A stretch of 64,000 bases of DNA from Pseudomonas azotoformans. GTDB taxonomy: Bacteria; Pseudomonadota; Gammaproteobacteria; Pseudomonadales; Pseudomonadaceae. The notes below the pieces were generated by a model. The model did not search any database. It saw nothing but the letters and a program-made list of their open reading frames with translations, and was not told where the DNA came from. Positions 62,826 to 64,000 of the stretch are shown here, in pieces. Numbering within the stretch: position 1 is the first letter of the stretch; the number at the start of each line of letters is the position of its first letter. The position numbers were made by a program, and so were the translations under genes. The DNA lies in assembly GCF_900103345.1 (NCBI RefSeq), contig NZ_LT629702.1, forward strand, positions 1,550,001 through 1,614,000, given 5' to 3'.

Positions 62826-64000
62826 ATGAATGTGTTCGACACCCTGATGCTTCCAAACGGTTCGTCTATCAAGAACCGAATCGCCAAAGCCGCCATGGAA
62901 GAGAACATGGCGGACGCCGATCAGGCGCCCTCCGAAGAACTGATGCGTCTCTACCAAGCGTGGGCCGATGGTGGTGCAGGCCTGATCATCACCGGCAACG
63001 TGATGGTCGACGGCCGCGCCATGACCGGACCGGGTGGCGTAGTTTTGCAGGACGATCAGCAACTGGCCAAGTTCAAGCGTTGGGCACGGATTGGTCGATC
63101 CGGCGGTGCGCAGTTCTGGTTGCAGATCAACCACCCAGGGCGGCAGATGCAGTCCAATCTTGGGCAAAAAACATGGGCACCATCGGCCGTGCCGCTGGAT
63201 TTGGGCAAACTGTCCAAGCGTTTCGCCACGCCTCACGCGATGACCTCCGGCGTGATTAAGGAGGTTATCCAACGCTTTGCGAACACCGCGCGCCTCGGCG
63301 AACAAGCCGGATTCACCGGCGTGGAAATCCACGCTGCCCATGGCTATTTGTTGAGCCAGTTCCTTTCGCCGTTGACCAACCAAAGGACGGACGAATGGGG
63401 CGGTTCCCTAGAAAATCGGGCGCGCCTGTTACTCGAAATCGTCAAGGCGGTCAGGGCTGTGGTTTCTGCGGATTTCGCAGTGGCGGTCAAGCTCAACTCC
63501 GCCGATTTCCAGCGGGGAGGGTTTACCGCCGATGATGCGAAGAAGGTCGTTGAGCTGCTCAATGGCCTTGGTGTGGATTTGGTGGAATTATCCGGAGGCA
63601 GTTATGAAGCGCCCGCTATGCAGGGGGAGGCGCGCGATGGTCGCACGCTGGCTCGCGAAGCCTACTTCGTCGAGTTCGCCCGTGATATCCAAACAGTTGC
63701 CAGAATGCCGGTGATGGTCACCGGTGGTATACGTCGCCGCGCGGTGGCGGAAAACGTCGTGCAGAGCGGCGTTAATATGGTTGGGATCGGAACAGCGTTA
63801 GCCATCGATCCCAACTTGCCTCGGGACTGGCTGCTGGGCAAAGACAATGCTCCGCAATTGCCGCCGATTACCTGGAAAAATAAAGCCATCGCATCCTTGG
63901 CGAACATGGCAGTAGTGAAGTTTCAGTTACGCAAGCTGAGTCGCGCGAAAAAGCCCGATCCGAACGTTTCACCGCTGCGTGCGCTTATTCTGCAACAGCT
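62826..64000 (+). CDS. NADH:flavin oxidoreductase / Old Yellow Enzyme (cut by window end)
   Basis: At least 391 residues, open at the right edge. FMN-dependent ene-reductase of the OYE family: KNRIAKAAMEENMA at the N-terminus, the substrate motif QINHPGRQM, GFTGVEIHAAHGYLLSQFLSP, then QRTDEWGGSLENRARLL, and the phosphate-binding end VTGGIRRRAVAE and GIGTALAIDP. Such enzymes reduce activated C=C bonds of enones and quinones. GAGGA precedes the ATG, behind MerR-type box 4. It is the last gene seen of the cluster. Confidence 0.9.
   Translation, partial: MNVFDTLMLPNGSSIKNRIAKAAMEENMADADQAPSEELMRLYQAWADGGAGLIITGNVMVDGRAMTGPGGVVLQDDQQLAKFKRWARIGRSGGAQFWLQINHPGRQMQSNLGQKTWAPSAVPLDLGKLSKRFATPHAMTSGVIKEVIQRFANTARLGEQAGFTGVEIHAAHGYLLSQFLSPLTNQRTDEWGGSLENRARLLLEIVKAVRAVVSADFAVAVKLNSADFQRGGFTADDAKKVVELLNGLGVDLVELSGGSYEAPAMQGEARDGRTLAREAYFVEFARDIQTVARMPVMVTGGIRRRAVAENVVQSGVNMVGIGTALAIDPNLPRDWLLGKDNAPQLPPITWKNKAIASLANMAVVKFQLRKLSRAKKPDPNVSPLRALILQQ

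Overview
The window looks like about 64 kb of chromosome from a member of the Pseudomonas fluorescens group. It is GC-rich with closely packed genes. It carries fluorescens-type REP palindromes, a P. stutzeri/P. putida-type trehalose synthase, a pseudomonad hydroxyproline operon and a DUF2388 protein. No phylogenetic calculation was possible, so the assignment rests on these traits.

Layout. 0.1-2.7 kb: molybdate importer modABC behind a ModE-like palindrome. 2.8-8.3 kb: topoisomerase IB, an ABC-F ATPase, a YoaK-type membrane protein, a small lipoprotein, AzlCD and a short helical protein. 8.5-11.4 kb: arsenic operon arsR-arsB-arsC-arsH, with arsH broken by a one-base deletion. 11.4-14.5 kb: an AraC/LysE pair, then a His-tailed MFS exporter with a CsoR/RcnR-type repressor and its operator. 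14.6-19.4 kb: the mgtA magnesium transporter behind a long leader with small ORFs, then a SLOG protein and an outer-membrane protein. 19.4-24.5 kb: mostly small or hypothetical genes, a tRNA-Leu and a cysteine hydrolase. 24.5-30.1 kb: pstSCAB without phoU, continuing into a degenerate Fic-like gene and a HAD gene, with divergent ppk2. 30.2-34.3 kb: trehalose synthase and an AraC/SDR pair. 34.3-41.7 kb: trans-4-hydroxy-L-proline catabolism (AraC regulator, permease, epimerase, deaminase, semialdehyde dehydrogenase, FAD dehydrogenase). 41.7-44.5 kb: ADP-ribosylglycohydrolase, a GlxA-type regulator and three tandem copies of a REP-pair unit. 44.6-49.2 kb: small membrane and lipoprotein genes, a LysE exporter, a possible type III-associated protein, a LysR regulator, a DMT permease and an SDR. 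49.2-54.1 kb: a TetR-controlled tripartite drug exporter. 54.1-55.1 kb: small genes.

At 55.16-55.20 kb a 3' fragment of tRNA-Cys, still followed by its terminator, marks the edge of an apparently integrated region. From there to the window end the sequence differs in character. It has two 186-bp MITE-like elements flanking a GAF histidine kinase and a small possible immunity protein. Then comes a cluster around a MerR-family regulator: alpha/beta hydrolase, secreted acetoacetate decarboxylase-like protein, secreted DJ-1/PfpI protein, saccharopine-dehydrogenase-like reductase and an Old Yellow Enzyme that runs off the end. Four promoters here share one architecture: TTGACC, a 19-bp spacer with a 7-2-7 dyad, then a -10 element. 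This reads as a self-contained MerR regulon, perhaps for electrophile or xenobiotic detoxification, and is the most interesting system in the window.
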